This document shows positions 25,655-35,670 of a stretch of DNA of 64,000 nt, in pieces. A program made the position numbers and the translations under genes. The notes beneath the pieces were generated by a model. The model saw only the letters and a program-made list of their open reading frames with translations, was not told where the DNA came from and did not search any database. Each line of letters opens with the position of its first letter. The first letter of the stretch is position 1. The DNA is from Actinoplanes campanulatus (GTDB lineage Bacteria; Actinomycetota; Actinomycetes; Mycobacteriales; Micromonosporaceae): the NCBI RefSeq assembly GCF_014647795.1, contig NZ_BMPW01000016.1, positions 184,927 through 248,926 of the forward strand, read 5' to 3'.

Positions 25655-26674
25655 TCACCGGGTCAGCTTCTGCTTCTTGACCTTCGCCTCCGACTGGTTG
25701 CCGTCCTTGTCCACGGCGGCGTAGAAGGCGTACAGCGTGCCCTTCTTGAGGCCCTTGATCTTGACTTGCCAGGTGTTCTTCGCGGTCGGGCGCACCGTGA
25801 TCGTCCGCGCCTTGCTCAGCGCCTGGTTGAGCGTCTTGGCCTTGATCCACTTCTTGCCGGTGTAGTAGTACCAGGAGCTGCCCCGCTGCTGAATGAAGGC
25901 GGTACCCACCGCGGTCGTCCCCCGGCCCCGGTCGTAGACCTTGCCGCCGACGGTGCGCCAGGACGACACGTACGTCGGCTTCTTCGGCCTGGTCAGCGAG
26001 ATCTGAGGAGGGATCTCGTCGAACGGGGTGTTGATGGGGCCGATCTCCTGACCGTAGGCCTCGCCCGCCGCGTTGGTCAGCATGACCCTCACGTACCAAC
26101 TGGTCTGGCTGGTGTAGTAGTGCTTGACCTGCGTGGTCGTCCGGCTGACCGTGGTGTCCGTGCCGTCGCCCCACCACACCCGCACCTTGGTGACATCGCT
26201 GGGGATGCCGGCCAGGGTGACGATCGCGGGGTCACCGACGTACACCTCCTTCTTGGCGATCTTGAAGGTGCCGGGCATCCTCACCACGGTGACCGCGGCC
26301 GTCCCCGCGAAGACTCCGGACGACGAGTTGCCTGCCCGGTCGGTGAGCCGGACGGTCACGGTGTAGGTGCCGGGGTTGTAGAACTGGTGCCGCTCCGACT
26401 TCTCGTCGCCGTCCAGGTACGAGAAGTCCCCGTCACCCCAGTCGATGTACTGGCGGATGTCCGCCTGCGCCGTGACGTCGTCGGAGACCTCCAGCGCGGT
26501 CAGGGTGGCGCTCTGGCCGTCCCAGAGCTTGGTGAAGTCGAGCTGGTAGCGCCCGACCGGCGCGGTGACGTCCGGGTCGTCGGCCCTGGCGGGCGCACCG
26601 ACGGCCAGGGCCGACATGGCACCTGTCACCACGGTGATCAACGCGGACAGCGCGCGGTGTCGCAGGGGTCGCAT
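25655..26674 (-). CDS. Secreted PKD-like domain protein
   Basis: The 339-residue precursor has a signal peptide (to about 31) and two PKD/Ig-like beta-sandwich regions. These are shown by YIDWGDGDFSYLDG with YNPGTYTVTVRLTDRAGNSS, and by VWWGDGTDTTV with YVRVMLTNAAG. The C-terminal region is Lys- and Tyr-rich (SSWYYYTGKKWIKAKT). WGDG...G.Y.V.V..TD is the PKD signature. PKD modules mediate protein or sugar binding on the surface. ATG 26674 has GGGAGAA upstream. There is no catalytic domain. Confidence 0.8.
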   Translation of the reverse strand: MRPLRHRALSALITVVTGAMSALAVGAPARADDPDVTAPVGRYQLDFTKLWDGQSATLTALEVSDDVTAQADIRQYIDWGDGDFSYLDGDEKSERHQFYNPGTYTVTVRLTDRAGNSSSGVFAGTAAVTVVRMPGTFKIAKKEVYVGDPAIVTLAGIPSDVTKVRVWWGDGTDTTVSRTTTQVKHYYTSQTSWYVRVMLTNAAGEAYGQEIGPINTPFDEIPPQISLTRPKKPTYVSSWRTVGGKVYDRGRGTTAVGTAFIQQRGSSWYYYTGKKWIKAKTLNQALSKARTITVRPTAKNTWQVKIKGLKKGTLYAFYAAVDKDGNQSEAKVKKQKLTR

Positions 26675-26930
26675 GGTTCTCCCGGAAATGTCACGAGGGG
26701 GATGCCGGACCGGGCCAGCCGTGCCACGACGTCCCGACGGTGCAGAGTTCGATCAAGATACTCAACCGGGATCGATTCGTGCGACGGATCGCTCCCGGTT
26801 CGTCGTAACGATTGAGTGTCGCCATGCCTCAGGATCCGGACCAGATCAGGAGCCGCCGATGAACGACGGCTCCGGCGAAACGGGAAAAGACGTGTCATTC
26901 CTGCGCCCCACCGACTCCGAAACGCAAAAA

Positions 26931-26950
26931 AGATCACCGTGACGGTGATC
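26931..26950 (-). terminator. Rho-independent terminator with U tract
   Basis: On the minus strand an 8-bp stem (GATCACCG with CGGTGATC) is followed by six T. This is one of the few classical U-tract terminators in the window. Confidence 0.65.
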
Positions 26951-27014
26951 GTGGTGAGGGTGGGCTACGCCGACGGCCGTGCCACCAGCGCCGCGGTGCG
27001 GGTCCGACAGCAGT

Positions 27015-27043
27015 CCGGCCGGTGATCAACGATCACCGGCCGG
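27015..27043 (-). terminator. 13-bp hairpin directly after the 27066 gene
   Basis: CCGGCCGGTGATC pairs with GATCACCGGCCGG around a 3-base loop. It lies 22 bases past the stop and forms a tandem pair with the U-tract terminator further on. Confidence 0.65.
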
Positions 27044-27065
27044 CCCGTCTTGACCAGGTGATCCC

Positions 27066-27353
27066 TCAGCGCCGGCGCAACTGCTCGGTGAGCTGGCGGA
27101 GGAACACGGGGTCGTCGTCCGGCCCCATCGGGCGACGAGCGGCCGCGACGCCGGCCGGCGCGGCCGCGGCACGACCGCCGAGGAACCACACGACCGCGCC
27201 GCTGACCGGGATGAGCAGGATGATCGCGGCCCACGCGGCGCGCGGGAACGACCGGACCCGCGACCGGTCGGTGCGCAGGCAGTCGATCAGGGCCAGCACG
27301 CTGAGCGCGACGACGGCGAAGAGAAGAATGGTGAGCAGTCGGGTCATGCCCAT
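27066..27353 (-). CDS. Small membrane protein with PLDc_N-type domain
   Basis: The 95-residue protein has two hydrophobic helices separated by LIDCLRTDRSRVRSFPRAAW. The second helix reads IILLIPVSGAVVWFLGGR. This spacing matches the PLDc N-terminal (cardiolipin synthase N-terminal) domain, which often occurs alone in actinomycetes. A cytoplasmic Arg-rich tail follows. ATG 27353 or ATG 27347 could start it; no clear ribosome site is seen. Function is unknown. Confidence 0.75.
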   Translation of the reverse strand: MGMTRLLTILLFAVVALSVLALIDCLRTDRSRVRSFPRAAWAAIILLIPVSGAVVWFLGGRAAAAPAGVAAARRPMGPDDDPVFLRQLTEQLRRR

Positions 27354-27480
27354 TACGGTGGCGGCCGTAGGCGGCAGTGCCGGTCCCCCCACGGTGCCGA
27401 TTGGTTGCCGCGCATCCGAGGTGCCCCTGGTCGTCCGATGATTACCATCGGAACACGGGGGTCCACGAGATCGGCTGGCT

Positions 27481-30400
27481 ATGGAAGCGGAAGAAGATCA
27501 CGTCGAAGGTGTGATTATCCGTTACCAGGGTGAGGAATCGCTCTACCTGAGTGACCGGACGCAGGTCACCCGCCACATCTCACCCGCTGGCCCCGGCGTG
27601 GTCTGCAAACATGCCGCCGGGCCCGGGGCCGCCCACCGCATCGAGCACGAACGCGCCGTCCTGGAGAAGCTCGCCGGCCTGCCCGGCGTCCCCCGCCCGG
27701 CCGCACACCAGCCGCGCCGGACCCTGGTCATGCAGGACGACGGCGGTGCCCCGCCACCGGCCGGACCGATGCCGCTGCCCGACCTGGCTCGCACCGCGCA
27801 CGCCCTGGCCACCACACTCGCCGGGGTCCACCGCGCCGGCGTCCTGCATCGCGACATCACCCCGGCCAACGTGCTGCTGCGGTCCCACGCGCCGCCACTG
27901 CTCATCGATTTCGATCTCGCCGTCACCGGCACGCCGGAGGCGGGCGAGGGCCCGGTCGGCACCCCCGGTTTCCTGCCGCCGGAGCAGACCGGCCGCAGCG
28001 GTCTGGGCATCGACCGCCGCGCCGACCTCTACGGCCTCGGCGCCACCCTCTACGCCCTGGCCACCGGCGTCGCCCCGGTCACCGGCCGCGACCCGCTGGA
28101 GTTGATGCACGCCACCCTGGTCGGGACGCCGGCCGCACCGGGCCTGCCGCCGCGGTTGGGCGACATCATCATGCGGCTGCTGGAGAAGGACCCGGACCGG
28201 CGCTACCAGAGCGCCGAGGGCCTGGCCCACGATCTGACCCGGTGGACGGCCGACCCGGACGGCGACTGGGAGCTGGGCGAGCGTGACTTCCCGCCGTTCC
28301 TGCCCGCGCCGCCCACCCTGGTCGGCCGGGACCGGCAACTCGGCACGCTCACCACGGCCCTGGACCGGGCACTGGCCGGCGACGGCCGGGCGGTGCTGGT
28401 CAGCGGCCCGCCCGGGATCGGCAAGAGCGCCCTGCTGCGGACGCTGCGCCCGCTGGTCGCCGCGCACGACGGCTGGTTCCTCGCCGGCAAGTACGAGCAG
28501 TTCGGCACCGGGGTCGGCGGCGCTCTGGTCCAGGTCGTCGGCGGCCTGGCCCGGCGGCTGCTCGCCCTGCCGGAGACGGAACTGGAGGGCCATCGGGAGC
28601 GGCTGGCCGCCGCGCTGGGTGAGGCCGGCCAGGTGCTGTCCGAAGCCGCTCCCGAGGTGGAGGTCCTGCTCGGCGGGCGGGTGACGGCCGAGCCGCCGGA
28701 GCTGGTGACCCCACCGGCCTGGGCCAGCGACAGTCTGATCACGCTGCTGCGCACGGTGGCGGTCCATCGCCCGCTGGTCGTGGTCGTCGACGATCTGCAG
28801 TGGGCCGGCCGGGTGTCGCTGCGGGTGCTGGACGGGCTGGTGACCGTCGGTCCGGTCCCCGGGGTGTTGGTCGTGTGCGCGTACCGCGACGAGGAGGTCG
28901 ACGCCGGCCATCCGCTCGCCAGCCTCGTCTCGCGTTGGGAGCGGGACGGTCTCGTCGCGCCGCCGCTGCGGCTGACCGGGCTGGACCGGGCCGGGCTGGC
29001 CGAGCTGACCGGGGCGGTACTGCGGGCGGAGCCCGCGGCCACGGCGGCGCTCGCCGACCTGATCGGCACGGCGAGCGCCGGAAACCCGTACGCCACCGTT
29101 GAACTGATCAACGGGCTCCGCACGGAGGGCCTGCTGAGACCGGCGGAAGCCGGCTGGGACTGGGACCCGGATCCGGTACGGGATTTCGTCACCCGCCACC
29201 ACCTGCCGCAACTGCTCACCACCCGGCTGGCGCAGCAGTCCCCGGCGACCCGGCGCCTGCTGGTCGCGCTGACCTGTCTCGGTTCCGGCGTACCCCCGGA
29301 GTTGCTCGCCACCGCCACCGCGACCCAGCCGGACACCCTGCCGGCCCACCTGGCTCCCGCCGTCACCGACGGCTTGATCAGCGTGGACAGCACCGTCACG
29401 TTCTGCCACGACCTGGTCCTGCGGGCGGCCCGCGATCTGCTCCCGGCCGTCGAGCTGGATCGAGCGCGGCTGGCGATGGCCCGTCGCCTGGCCGCCCACG
29501 ACGGCTACGAGCAGCAGGCCGCCGAGCAGTACCTCGAGGTCCCCGGCCTGATCGGCGACGACGGCGAGCGCCGGACCGCGGCCGCCCTGCTGCACCGGGC
29601 CGGCCGCCGCGCCGCGCGCACCACCAACTACCCGGTCGCCGACGAGTTGCTGGCCGCGGCCGACCGGATGCTGGCCACCGCCGACGCCGCCGCCGACCGG
29701 GACGCGATCGCGGTGGACCGGCACGCCACCCTCTACTGCCTGGGCCGGCACGCCGACGCCGACCGGATCTACCACGATCTCGCCGCTCGTTCCCCGGACC
29801 CGCTCACTCTGGCCGCAGCCACCGCCGTACAGATCAACAGCCTGACCGTGCGTGGCGAATGCCGCGCGGCGATCGCTCTCGGGCTCGACGCGCTGCGGCG
29901 TTTCGACATCACCCCGCCGGCCGATCTGGTCGCGGACAACCAGCGCACGCTGCTCGAACTCCGGGACTGGGTCGCCGCCCACGGACCGGCCTATCCGGCC
30001 CGGGAGTCCACCGATCCGCGGATCATCGCGGTGGCCCGGATCTTGCGACGGATGACCGGACCTGCCTACCTGATCGACCGGGACTGGCACGCCTGGCTGG
30101 TGCTGCAGATGCACACGCTGTGGCAGCACAACGGGGTGTGCGAGCCGCTGGCCGCCACCCTGGGCCTGGTGATCCGGGTGACCACCTGGCTGCTCGACGA
30201 CTACCGCACCGGATACCTGCTGACCGGGTACGCGCTGCGAGCCGCCCGGGAGCACGGTTACCACACGGCGGCCGCGGGGGCCGCGTACCAGCATCTGATG
30301 CTGGCCGCGCCCTGGTTCGAGCCGCTGGAGGAGGTCGTCGAGAGCTGCTGGCAGGTCCGTGACGATCTCCTCGCGGTCGGCGACGTACAGCTCGGCGTGC

Positions 30401-32343
30401 TGCACTGGGCTCTTCTGCTGATCCTCCAGTTGGAGACCGAGGACTCCCTGGAGACCTGCGCCGAGGACACCGCGGCGGCGCTGGCCTTCGCGGAGCGGAG
30501 CGGCAACCGGCACACCCGGCTGTTCGTTCTCGGGCACCGGCAGCTGATCCGGGCGCTGCGCGGGCAGGGATCCTTCGCCGCCGAAGATTTCGACGAGACG
30601 GCACACCTGAAGGACATCGACGACAACCTGCCCGCTCTGGCCGGCTATCACCTGGACCGGGCGCTGGCGGCGCTGCTCGGCGACGACACCGTGGCCCTGG
30701 AGAAGCACTCGGCCGAGGCGATGCGGTACTGCGACGCGTTTCGTGGGTTCTACGGCGGCGCGCTCGCCCGGGTGACCCGATGCCTCAGCGATCCCTCGCC
30801 CGCGACCACGGACGCCCGTGACTGGCTGGCTCGCCGGGCCACCGACGCGCCCCGCAACTTCCGGCCGCTGCTGCTGCTCGTGGACGCCGAGATCGCCCGG
30901 GCCGAGGGGGACGCCGCCGCTGCCCTCCGGCTGTTCGACACGGGTCTGCACGAGGTGACCGGCCGCCCGTGGCATCACGCCCTGCTCGCCGAACGGGCCG
31001 CCCGCCTGCACCTGGAACAGGGGCTGACACACACCGGACGCCGGCTGCTGGCCGAGGCGCGCGACGCGTACCGGGCGTGGGGCGCCGGGGCGCCGGTCGC
31101 ACGGCTGGAGACCGCGCACCCCTTCCTGCGGAACACCGCGAGTGGTGGTTCGGACAGCCGGGCCGCCGATCATCTGGACCTGATGGCGATCCTGCGCGCG
31201 GCGCGGGCGCTCAGCTCGCAGACCACCCTCGCCGGACTGTCGGCGCAGGTCACCGATGTGCTGTGTGCCATGACCGGGGCCACCGACGTGTGCCTGTCGC
31301 TGCGGAACCGCACCGTCTCCAGCGGCTGCCACACGGATCTGCCGTCGGCCGCCGTCCGCTACGTCCAGCGCACCCACCAGCCGCTGCTGGTCGCCGACGC
31401 GACCCACGACGACCGGTTCGCCCACGACCCCTACCTGGCCGATCTGGAGGCATGCAGCCTGCTCGTCCTCCCGGTGCCCTGCCACAGCGCCGAGGACGCC
31501 GTCCTGGTCCTGGCCAACCGCAGGCAACGCGGCGTCTTCTCCACCAGCCGTCTACAGACCGTCGAACTGATCGCCGGACAACTGGCCGTCTCCCTCGACA
31601 ACGCTCTGCTCTACGACTCCCTGGAGAACGAGGTCCGGGCCCGTACCGCGGAACTCGCCGACCGCAACCGCGACCTGGAAGCCGCCGGCCAACTCAAATC
31701 CGACCTGATCGGCATGCTCGGCCACGAGATCAACAACCCGCTCGGCACGATCTTCGGCTACCTCGACCTCATCCTGACCGACGACCCCCTGCCACCGTCA
31801 GCCGAGGAACTGGTCGTCAAGGTCCAGCACACCACCCGGCGGCTGGCCGGCATCGTCGACGAAGTATTGGCCCTGGTCAGCATCGACGCCGGGCGGCTCA
31901 CCGCGGCCCCACGCCCGGTCCGGGTCGCCGACCACATCGAAGCCGCACTCGCCACCACCACCGCGGTCACCGTCTCCTGCCCGCCCGACCTGACCGCCGC
32001 CGTCCAACCCGGCCACCTCGACCAGATCCTCGCCAACCTGATCAGCAACGCCGCCAAGTACGGCGGCGGCGTCGAGACGATCGACGCACACGCCTCCGAC
32101 GGCGGCCCCGTCACCATCGACGTCACCGACCGGGGCCCCGGCGTACCACCGGAATTCCGCGACCGCCTCTTCGACCGTTTCGCCCGCGCCGAATCCACCG
32201 CCGGCAAGGCCCCCGGCACCGGCCTGGGCCTCTACATCGTCCGCGAACTCGCCCGCGCCAACGGCGGAGACGTACGCTACCGCCCCTCACCCAGGGGAGG
32301 ATCGGTCTTCGTGATCTCACTCCCCCCGGCATCCGGCTCATGA
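27481..32343 (+). CDS. Giant Ser/Thr kinase - AAA ATPase - GAF - histidine kinase fusion
   Basis: The product has 1620 residues. Its domains in order are listed here. A protein kinase fold covers about 15-265, with HRDITPANVLL and DFD for DFG. A STAND/AAA_16-type ATPase has Walker A GPPGIGKS near 309 and Walker B VVVVDDLQWA. A long helical TPR-like region runs to about 1200, and a GAF domain covers about 1235-1375. HisKA has phospho-His in MLGHEINNPLG near 1415. HATPase_c has NLISNAAKYG, DRGPGVP and GTGLGLYIV. All key kinase residues are present. Such fusions sense signals through GAF and the ATPase and phosphorylate Ser/Thr and His/Asp partners. No response regulator lies adjacent. ATG 27481 lacks a strong ribosome site. 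Confidence 0.9.
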   Translation: MEAEEDHVEGVIIRYQGEESLYLSDRTQVTRHISPAGPGVVCKHAAGPGAAHRIEHERAVLEKLAGLPGVPRPAAHQPRRTLVMQDDGGAPPPAGPMPLPDLARTAHALATTLAGVHRAGVLHRDITPANVLLRSHAPPLLIDFDLAVTGTPEAGEGPVGTPGFLPPEQTGRSGLGIDRRADLYGLGATLYALATGVAPVTGRDPLELMHATLVGTPAAPGLPPRLGDIIMRLLEKDPDRRYQSAEGLAHDLTRWTADPDGDWELGERDFPPFLPAPPTLVGRDRQLGTLTTALDRALAGDGRAVLVSGPPGIGKSALLRTLRPLVAAHDGWFLAGKYEQFGTGVGGALVQVVGGLARRLLALPETELEGHRERLAAALGEAGQVLSEAAPEVEVLLGGRVTAEPPELVTPPAWASDSLITLLRTVAVHRPLVVVVDDLQWAGRVSLRVLDGLVTVGPVPGVLVVCAYRDEEVDAGHPLASLVSRWERDGLVAPPLRLTGLDRAGLAELTGAVLRAEPAATAALADLIGTASAGNPYATVELINGLRTEGLLRPAEAGWDWDPDPVRDFVTRHHLPQLLTTRLAQQSPATRRLLVALTCLGSGVPPELLATATATQPDTLPAHLAPAVTDGLISVDSTVTFCHDLVLRAARDLLPAVELDRARLAMARRLAAHDGYEQQAAEQYLEVPGLIGDDGERRTAAALLHRAGRRAARTTNYPVADELLAAADRMLATADAAADRDAIAVDRHATLYCLGRHADADRIYHDLAARSPDPLTLAAATAVQINSLTVRGECRAAIALGLDALRRFDITPPADLVADNQRTLLELRDWVAAHGPAYPARESTDPRIIAVARILRRMTGPAYLIDRDWHAWLVLQMHTLWQHNGVCEPLAATLGLVIRVTTWLLDDYRTGYLLTGYALRAAREHGYHTAAAGAAYQHLMLAAPWFEPLEEVVESCWQVRDDLLAVGDVQLGVLHWALLLILQLETEDSLETCAEDTAAALAFAERSGNRHTRLFVLGHRQLIRALRGQGSFAAEDFDETAHLKDIDDNLPALAGYHLDRALAALLGDDTVALEKHSAEAMRYCDAFRGFYGGALARVTRCLSDPSPATTDARDWLARRATDAPRNFRPLLLLVDAEIARAEGDAAAALRLFDTGLHEVTGRPWHHALLAERAARLHLEQGLTHTGRRLLAEARDAYRAWGAGAPVARLETAHPFLRNTASGGSDSRAADHLDLMAILRAARALSSQTTLAGLSAQVTDVLCAMTGATDVCLSLRNRTVSSGCHTDLPSAAVRYVQRTHQPLLVADATHDDRFAHDPYLADLEACSLLVLPVPCHSAEDAVLVLANRRQRGVFSTSRLQTVELIAGQLAVSLDNALLYDSLENEVRARTAELADRNRDLEAAGQLKSDLIGMLGHEINNPLGTIFGYLDLILTDDPLPPSAEELVVKVQHTTRRLAGIVDEVLALVSIDAGRLTAAPRPVRVADHIEAALATTTAVTVSCPPDLTAAVQPGHLDQILANLISNAAKYGGGVETIDAHASDGGPVTIDVTDRGPGVPPEFRDRLFDRFARAESTAGKAPGTGLGLYIVRELARANGGDVRYRPSPRGGSVFVISLPPASGS

Positions 32344-32385
32344 GGATCTGTTCACCCTGCTCCGGTCAGGTGGAGGGCGCCGGCG

Positions 32386-32553
32386 TCAGCGGCGGTAGGT
32401 GCGTTTCGCGCTGTACCTGAGGTTGCCGGCCTTGTCGTAGGCGCGCAGCTGCACGGTGAACTTCTTGCCGTACTTCTTCGGATTCGGCACGAAGCTGTAG
32501 GCGGCCTGCGCATCGGTCGCCACCACCTTGCCGTTGACCAGCATCTGTACGCA
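32386..32553 (-). pseudogene. Orphan C-terminal remnant of a secreted Ig-like protein
   Basis: About 55 codons up to a TGA encode LVNGKVVATDAQAAYSF, NPKKYGKKFTVQLRAYDKAG and the ending AKRTYRR. This matches the last module of the proteins at 42463 and 52745 nearly residue for residue. Upstream in the same frame the similarity stops abruptly and no signal peptide or start is present. It is a decayed 3' end of a third such gene. Confidence 0.75.
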
Positions 32554-32688
32554 TCCAGAACCTTCGAAAAGGTGACGTTCTGCCGGATTCCGGGCACCCG
32601 GCGGAACGCTGCCCTCGACTCGCAGGGATAGGCGAGCCCACGCCGGGTATCCGGCAGAGGTTTCGCCAACGAGACGTGGAGGTTCGCC

Positions 32689-33255
32689 GTGACGACGACG
32701 CAGCAGGACCAGGACGTGATCGACCTGCTCCTCACCCAGCACAACGAGATCAGGGCCTTGTTCGCCGAGGTGAAGAGCACGACCGGTGAGCCCCGCAAGC
32801 GTGCCTTCCATCAACTCGTACGCCTGCTCGCCGTGCACGAGAGCGCGGAGGAGCTGGTGGTGCACCCGGCTTCCCGGCACGACATCAGCAAGGCCACGAT
32901 CGACGGCTTCCTCCGGGAGGAGGGCGACATGAAGCGGGAGCTGAACAACCTGTACGCGATCGGCACCGACGGGCCCGGCTTCGACGAGATGTTCGCCGCG
33001 TTCGAGCAGGCCGTGATGGCCCACAACACGCACGAGGAGCAGCGGGAGTTCCCGATGCTGCGGCGCAAGATGGACCCGGCGAAGCTTCGCCGCATGGCGG
33101 GTGCCGTGCGCGCCGCCGAGGCCGTCTCGCCCACCCGCCCACACGCCGGCGTGGGCGAGAGCGGCACGACGATGATGCTGGCCGGGCCGCCGATGGCGCT
33201 CTTCGACCGGATGCGCGACGCCGTTCGGGACTGGCACCGGACGAACGAGGAGTGA
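32689..33255 (+). CDS. Hemerythrin-domain protein
   Basis: The 188-residue cytoplasmic protein has a four-helix hemerythrin fold. The metal-ligand pattern is LLTQHNEIRALF, LAVHESAEELVVHP and AHNTHEEQREFPML, giving the H, HxxxE and HxxxE pattern of di-iron hemerythrins. These proteins bind oxygen, NO or iron and take part in redox sensing. GTG 32689 has GGAGG upstream. It stands alone between the Ig remnant and the chemoreceptor. Confidence 0.88.
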   Translation: MTTTQQDQDVIDLLLTQHNEIRALFAEVKSTTGEPRKRAFHQLVRLLAVHESAEELVVHPASRHDISKATIDGFLREEGDMKRELNNLYAIGTDGPGFDEMFAAFEQAVMAHNTHEEQREFPMLRRKMDPAKLRRMAGAVRAAEAVSPTRPHAGVGESGTTMMLAGPPMALFDRMRDAVRDWHRTNEE

Positions 33256-33405
33256 GAACACCGGGCCGATATTCCGACGCTGCTCGGGATCAGGCTCACA
33301 GCATTTATCCAGTAACTCGCTAGGGATTAAGGTCAAAGTTTTCGCTGGAACGTCGATCGGGATGGGTGACCGGACACGCGCCCCCTCGAGAATGAGAGAC
33401 GTGCC

Positions 33406-35028
33406 ATGCCTCGAATTCTGAAGTCCCTGACGATGAACCGGATCCTGACCACGCTGCCCATCCGGCGTTCGATGCGCCTGGGCTTCTCCGTGGTGGTGGC
33501 GTTGCTGGTCTTGCCGGCCGTGGTGACCGCGGTCAGCCTCGGGCAGTCGACCGGGCGGGTCAGTTCGCTCGCCGACGCCTCGGTGCCGGGTGAGCAGATC
33601 GTCGGCCGCATCAGTGCGCTGATGTACGAATACCGCAAGGAGCAGTGGCAGTACCTGGCGCTGCCTCCCGGTGACGAGGGGCGCACCGACACGCTGGCCT
33701 CCATGCAGGAGGAGGACGCGGAGATGAAGGAGTTCTTCGCGGACTACCGGAAGCTGCCGGTCGAGGACACGAGCATGACGGCGCTGGCGACGTTCGAGGC
33801 GCACTGGAACGAGTACGTGCAAGCCACCGCCGGTGAGGCGGCGCTGGCTGACAAGGGCGACCACGAGGCCGCGCGGGGCACGTTCGACGACGGCCAGGGC
33901 GAGGAACTGTGGGACGCCCTCAAGGACGACGTGAAGTCCTGGCACGCCACCGCCACGGAGATCGCCAACACGGACCGGGACGCCTCCCAGCTTTCCGTGA
34001 TCGTCGCGTTCAGCCTGCTCGGGGTGCTGCTGACGATCGCCGTGGCGGTCGCGTTCCTGGTCTGGCGGACGCTGTCACGGCGGATCACCGACGGGCTCGA
34101 CACCCTGACGGAGGCGGCGGAGGGCATCGCCCGCGGTGATCTGGAGCAGCGGGTGGAGACCACGACCGACGACGAGATCGCCCAGGTCGCCGCCGCCTTC
34201 GACCGGATGGTGGAGTACCTGACCGGGATGGCCGACGTGTCGCAGCGGATGGCCGAGGGCCAGTTGGCCGTCAACGCGCGGCCGAAGTCGGAGCAGGACC
34301 GTCTCGGGCAGGCGTTCGCCGCAATGGTGGCGAACCTGAACGACTCGATCGGGCAGGTTCACTCCGCCGTAGTTGCCCTGGATGAAGCCTCCCAGGACCT
34401 GACCGAGGTCTCCGAGGGGGTACGCGGCGCCTCCAGCGAGGTCGTCGACAACGCCGGGCGGCAGGTCACCCTCGTCCGGGAAGCGCAGAACGCGGCCGAG
34501 CAGACCGTCGATCTGGTCACCGGCGGCATCGCGACCGTGCAGCAGCTGGACGGTGTGATGCGGGTGCTCGACATCAAGTCCAAGGAAATCGGCGGGATCG
34601 TCGAGGCGATCACCCGAATCGCCGCGCAGACGAACCTGCTCGCGCTCAACGCCTCCATCGAGGCCGCCCGCGCGGGTGTGCACGGCTCCGGCTTCGCGGT
34701 AGTGGCCGGCGAGGTCCGCGCGCTCGCCGAGGAGAGCGGCGCCTCGGCACAGTCCATTGCGGGCCTGGTCGCCGAGATTCAGCGGACCAGCGGCGACGCC
34801 GTACGGATGGTGGACGAGCACGCCCGCGGCGCCTTCGAGCGGATCGCCACCGGCACCTCCTCGCTGCGGGTCGCACTGGACGAGGTCGGTGTGTTCGCCA
34901 GCGCGAACGTGCAGTCCACCGAGCGGATGGCCGCCGCGACCGCGGCGACCGCCGACTCCGTACGGAAGCTCGGGTCGACCGCCGACCAACTCCGCGGGGT
35001 AGCCGGCAGATTCTCGGTCCAGCCCTGA
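33406..35028 (+). CDS. Methyl-accepting chemotaxis protein
   Basis: The 540-residue receptor has TM1 at about 22-44 and an extracytoplasmic four-helix-bundle sensor. TM2 ([18 protein letters not shown]) lies near 200-220. HAMP regions ([16 protein letters not shown] and a second, AEGQLAV) follow. A cytoplasmic signalling hairpin has the near-invariant tip [20 protein letters not shown]. It would control CheA, but no che or flagellar genes are in the window. ATG 33406 is used; ATG 33433 is an alternative. Confidence 0.9.
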   Translation: MPRILKSLTMNRILTTLPIRRSMRLGFSVVVALLVLPAVVTAVSLGQSTGRVSSLADASVPGEQIVGRISALMYEYRKEQWQYLALPPGDEGRTDTLASMQEEDAEMKEFFADYRKLPVEDTSMTALATFEAHWNEYVQATAGEAALADKGDHEAARGTFDDGQGEELWDALKDDVKSWHATATEIANTDRDASQLSVIVAFSLLGVLLTIAVAVAFLVWRTLSRRITDGLDTLTEAAEGIARGDLEQRVETTTDDEIAQVAAAFDRMVEYLTGMADVSQRMAEGQLAVNARPKSEQDRLGQAFAAMVANLNDSIGQVHSAVVALDEASQDLTEVSEGVRGASSEVVDNAGRQVTLVREAQNAAEQTVDLVTGGIATVQQLDGVMRVLDIKSKEIGGIVEAITRIAAQTNLLALNASIEAARAGVHGSGFAVVAGEVRALAEESGASAQSIAGLVAEIQRTSGDAVRMVDEHARGAFERIATGTSSLRVALDEVGVFASANVQSTERMAAATAATADSVRKLGSTADQLRGVAGRFSVQP

Positions 35029-35034
35029 CAGGCG

Positions 35035-35081
35035 GCCGGCGGGCCGGCCGGGGTGATTATCACCCCGGCCGGCCCGCCGGC
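35035..35081. terminator. Very strong 23-bp perfect hairpin
   Basis: The arms, with centre GTGATTATCAC, pair without mismatch over 23 bp around a single-base loop. It lies between the stops of the chemoreceptor and the convergent small secreted protein. It could also act as a recombination or protein-binding palindrome. Confidence 0.8.
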
Positions 35082-35113
35082 ACATTCCTGGACGTATCCG
35101 CACAGTCGTGCGG

Positions 35114-35533
35114 TCAGCAGCGCTCCTCGGTCTCCTTGTGCGCCACGTCGGAGATCCCGCCCATCGCCCGGGTGCACACCGACAGCGTGTTGGCACCCAG
35201 GGACCAGACCTCCTTGCCGCTCGAACACTGCAGGTCGCGCAGCGTGCTTCCGGTCACGATCGAGGTGCAGACCTGGTACGAGCCGTGGCTGTCCCGGTAC
35301 TGCTGCCACACGTACGTGTAGGCGTAGTTCTTGCCGCATCCCTTGTACTGCTTGACCGATGCGGCCGTCATGCCACCGGCGGTGACGTACGCCGTCGCGC
35401 CGATCTGCACCGAGTCCGCACAGCGCGGATTGACCTCAGCCGCCTGGGCGGGCCCGGTGAACGCCAGCACCGCGGGCACAGCCAACCCGGCGGCCGCGAG
35501 GATGCGCACGCCACGTCGGGAAAGGCTCTTCAT
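35114..35533 (-). CDS. Small secreted Cys-rich protein, unknown
   Basis: The 139-residue precursor has a Sec signal peptide (ILAAAGLAVPAVLAFTGPAQA). The mature domain is about 107 residues with six Cys, enough for three disulfides, and ends in Cys. No family was recognised. ATG 35533 is preceded by AAGGAGGT. It is divergent from the XRE-type regulator gene, whose upstream TCTGAC repeats lie between the two. Confidence 0.7.
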   Translation of the reverse strand: MKSLSRRGVRILAAAGLAVPAVLAFTGPAQAAEVNPRCADSVQIGATAYVTAGGMTAASVKQYKGCGKNYAYTYVWQQYRDSHGSYQVCTSIVTGSTLRDLQCSSGKEVWSLGANTLSVCTRAMGGISDVAHKETEERC

Positions 35534-35630
35534 CGGTGACCTCCTTCAATGCACCGGAACCCGTCGCGCCCGGTGTCGTCGCCGATCACATTGATGGCCG
35601 ACGAGACGTGTTCGGTACCCTCTTACACGC

Positions 35631-35659
35631 TCTGACAACGTCTGACGAAGACGCCTGAC
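35631..35659. promoter_or_regulatory. TCTGAC direct repeats upstream of the XRE regulator
   Basis: TCTGAC occurs at 35631 and 35641, exactly one helical turn apart, with CCTGAC at 35654. Similar copies follow the regulator gene at 36586-36635, so it is a candidate autoregulatory operator. Confidence 0.45.
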
Positions 35660-35670
35660 ATGGGGGTTGG

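Larger units (their letters stand above)
26675..27065. other. Intergenic region with two terminators and no convincing gene
   Basis: Short frames here have poor coding character. The left part should hold the promoter of the PKD gene. The right part carries two hairpins serving the minus-strand gene at 27066, listed separately. Confidence 0.5.

Noticed and set aside
26816-27025. 69-codon plus-strand frame in the intergenic region
   Set aside because: No ribosome site, poor codon bias, and it spans the U-tract terminator of the opposite strand.
27580-31527. Very long open frame on the minus strand (over 1300 codons) opposite the kinase gene
   Set aside because: Shadow of a GC-rich coding strand; the translation is low-complexity Arg/Pro/Gly without domains, while the plus frame has a full set of motifs.
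32386-33945. 519-codon minus-strand frame containing the Ig remnant
   Set aside because: Only the last 55 codons resemble protein; the rest is antisense to the hemerythrin and chemoreceptor genes.
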